64,000 nt of DNA from Clitoria ternatea (taxonomy: Eukaryota > Streptophyta > Magnoliopsida > Fabales > Fabaceae). Shown piece after piece: positions 61,165 to 64,000 of this stretch; the stretch's first letter is position 1, and each line of letters opens with the position of its first letter. A model generated the notes under the pieces. The model was not told the origin of the DNA. It saw nothing but the letters and a program-made list of their open reading frames with translations, and ran no database searches. A program made the translations under genes and the position numbers. The DNA lies in NCBI GenBank assembly GCA_037962975.1, contig JAYKXN010000066.1, positions 1 through 64,000 of the forward strand, in the 5' to 3' direction.

Positions 61165-64000
61165 GAAACTAATACGTGAAGAATTTTTAAAGCTTGTGTA
61201 GTCCATTTAAATGCTAATATTGAGCTCAAAGTATGTTGAGTTATGATCTTTTAAAGCTTAATTTAGATATTGTTTGTTCCTTAATATGTCGGTACTGACC
61301 CATCTTTTAAATCTAAAAATAAACCATATAGAATAACAACTTAATAATTTTAAAATATTATAAAATTAAAAATATGTATGGTAATTGTTTTTATATTTGT
61401 ACTAGTTACATTTTTGAACTCATAGTGACCTAATAGATATTATAAATATAGCTAAATAGACATGATAAACAAACCTTAGGACAATTTCACTAAAAGGAAA
61501 AGTATGGTTGTGTTGTGATGCAATGTTGACCACGTATGTGTAGGATATGATGAGTGACACCCCTATTTAGAGTAAAAAAGAGAGGACTTCATTTTCTTAT
61601 TTTTGAAGAGTAATATAGAGAACCATTTTTAAAAAGTTTAATATGTAGTTAATCTTAAAGTTTTATAAGTTTGACTTCTTCTTAAATCTATTAAATGTTA
61701 TTATTATGTTCTTTACCCTTATATATATATATATATTTGTGTGTGTATAGATTAATAATTCATTTTTAAATCATTATTCTAAAATTTAGGGTAAAGGTTT
61801 TGATATAGTAAATTAACATAAAAATGATGGATTTGCAAATCAATTATACATATACATACATGGATAGATATGATTCTCAAAAATCTCTTAATACTTGTTC
61901 ACATAAGACTAATTTTGTAAATACTTATTATTTGAATCTAATAATTCTAACATTCTAAAATTAGCCATCCAAATATACTCTAAGGTTTAACTCTTCAATG
62001 CTAAAAATCAAATTAAAACTTCAATAAGAAATTTTCAATATGATTATAAGTTCAAGAATTCTTTGAAACACCAGAAAATTTTATTTAGGAATGGCGTATT
62101 TGATGGAAACTAATACGTGAAGAATTTTTAAAGCTTGTGTAGTCCATTTAAATGCTAATATTGAGCTCAAAGTATGTTGAGTTATGATCTTTTAAAGCTT
62201 AATTTAGATATTGTTTGTTCCTTAATGTGTCGGTACTGACCCATCTTTTAAATCTAAAAATAAACCATATAGAATAACAACTTAATAATTTTAAAATATT
62301 ATAAAATTAAAAATATGTATGGTAATTGTTTTTATATTTGTACTAGTTATATTTTTGAAATCATAGTGACCTAATAGATATTATAAATATAGCTAAATAG
62401 ACATGATAAACAAACCTTAGGACAATTTCACTAAAAGGAAAAGTATGGTTGTGTGGTGATGCAATGTTGACCACGTATGTGTAGGATATGATGAGTGACA
62501 CCCCTATTTAGAGTAAAAAAGAGAGGACTTCATTTTCTTATTTTTGAAGAGTAATATAGAGAACCATTTTTAAAAAGTTTAATATGTAGTTAATCTTAAA
62601 GTTTTATAAGTTTGACTTCTTCTTAAACCTATTAAATGTTATTATTATGTTCTTTACCCTTATATATATATATATATTTGTGTGTGTATAGATTAATAAT
62701 TCATTTTTAAATCATTATTCTAAAATTTAGGGTAAAGGTTTTGATATAGTAAATTAACATAAAAATGATGGATTTGCAAATCAATTATACATATACATAC
62801 ATGGATAGATATGATTCTCAAAAATCTCTTAATACTTGTTCACATAAGACTAATTTTGTAAATACTTATTATTTGAATCTAATAATTCTAACATTCTAAA
62901 ATTAGCCATCCAAATATACTCTAAGGTTTAACTCTTCAATGCTAAAAATCAAATTAAAACTTCAATAAGAAATTTTCAATATGATTATAAGTTCAAGAAT
63001 TCTTTGAAACTCCAGAAAATTTTATTTAGGAATGACGTATTTGATGGAAACTAATACGTGAAGAATTTTTAAAGCTTGTGTAGTCCATTTAAATGCTAAT
63101 ATTGAGCTCAAAGTATGTTGAGTTATGATCTTTTAAAGCTTAATTTAGATATTGTTTGTTCCTTAATATGTCGGTACTGACCCATCTTCGAAATCTAAAA
63201 ACAAAAATATAGAATAAGAACTTAATATTTTAAAATATTATAAAGTTAAAAATAATTATGGTAATTGTTTTTATAATTATACTAGTTATATTTTGGAAAT
63301 CATAGTGACCTAATAGACATTATAAATTTAGCTAAGTAGACTTGATAAGCAAACCATAGGACAATTTCACTGAAAGAAAAAATATGATTGTGTTGTGAGG
63401 CAATGTTGACCACATATGTGTAGGTTATGATGACTGACACAACTATTTAGAGTGAAAAAGAAAAGACTTCATTTTCTTGTTTTTGAAGAGTAATATAGAG
63501 AAACATTTTTTAAAAGTTTAATATATAGTTAAGCTTAATGTTTTATAAGTTTGACTTCTTCTTAAACCTATTCAATGTTATTATTATGTTCTTTACTCTT
63601 ATATATATATATATATTTATATATGTTTGTGTGTGTACACATTAATAATTCATTTGTAAATCAATGTTTTAGACTTTAAGGTAAAGTTTTTGACATAGTA
63701 AATTTGCAAATCAGTTATAGATATAGATACGTGACTAGATATGATTCTCAGATATATCTTAATATTTCTTCACATAAGACTTGTTTTGTAAATACTTATT
63801 ATTTGAATTTAATAATTCTAATATTCTAAAATTAGCCATCAAAATATACTCTAAGTTTTAGCTCTTCAGTGCTAAAAATCAAATTCAAACTTCAATAACA
63901 AATTTTCAATATGGTTCTGAGTTCAAGAATTCTTTGAAACCCCTGGAAATTTTATTTAGAAATTACTTATTTGATGGAAAGTAATAGATGAAGCATTTTC
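61165..64000. repeat. Satellite family B of higher-order copy 3
   Basis: Unit starts at 61192, 62133 and 63074 (periods 941, 941). The empty retrotransposon site acttc is intact at 61586-61590. It runs to the window end. No genes. Confidence 0.92.

Larger units (their letters stand above)
58143..64000. repeat. Higher-order repeat copy 3, cut by the window end
   Basis: 5858 bp of the third unit, exactly 17,073 bp after copy 2, with no net insertion or deletion in the overlap. By eye about five substitutions from copy 2 (for example near 59164, 60120, 61506, 62765, 63010). Confidence 0.93.

Noticed and set aside
1..64000. Centromeric identity of the satellites
   Set aside because: Unit lengths and the non-CRM retrotransposon give no specific support; needs CENH3 ChIP. 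No tRNA, rRNA or CRISPR structure was seen either.

Overview
This is a nuclear plant window, most likely from a eudicot. It has almost no host genes. It is made of long-unit satellite DNA invaded by transposable elements. The plant origin rests on an LTR retrotransposon of the Ty3/gypsy chromovirus type (Tekay-like) with an initiator-Met-tRNA primer site, a CACTA transposon with typical CACTA(Y)AAGAAA ends, and a captured fragment of a plant V-ATPase subunit a gene that keeps GT-AG introns. The species cannot be told from the sequence alone.

Two unrelated AT-rich satellite families make up about two thirds of the window. Family A has full-length units of about 0.80-0.85 kb, with shorter deleted units. 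It carries one GC-rich alternating purine/pyrimidine tract and one long imperfect hairpin per unit. Family B has units of about 0.92-0.96 kb with an (AT)n-(GT)n microsatellite at a fixed position. Layout: A 1-3941; B 3942-8997; CACTA element 8998-12159; B 12160-15557; non-autonomous LTR element 15558-19538; B 19539-19964; intact autonomous LTR retrotransposon 19965-28362 (minus strand, 1489-residue Gag-Pol polyprotein); B 28363-30484; A 30485-41069; truncated copy of the non-autonomous LTR element 41070-44091; B 44092-47555; A 47556-58142; second truncated copy 58143-61164; B 61165 to the window end.

The right-hand two thirds is a tandem segmental duplication. The segment 16517-41069 (about 16.15 kb without the young retrotransposon) reappears as 41070-58142 (17,073 bp), and the window ends inside a third copy starting at 58143. 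The duplication join is a single breakpoint, family A fused to the middle of an LTR, present at 41070 and again at 58143. Copies 2 and 3 keep an exact 17,073-bp offset and differ at only a handful of positions seen by eye.

The order of events can be read from the sequence. (1) Family A and B arrays were joined. (2) The non-autonomous element inserted into B with target duplication gaaac; the CACTA element separately inserted into B with target duplication agg. (3) Tandem duplication of a block made the higher-order repeat, cutting the left LTR. (4) Unequal exchange and gene conversion changed the unit count and homogenised units. (5) The autonomous retrotransposon inserted only into copy 1 (target duplication acttc, two LTRs that look identical); copies 2 and 3 keep the empty site. 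The only protein-coding gene that looks intact is the retrotransposon polyprotein. The V-ATPase fragment is a pseudogene carried by the CACTA element.
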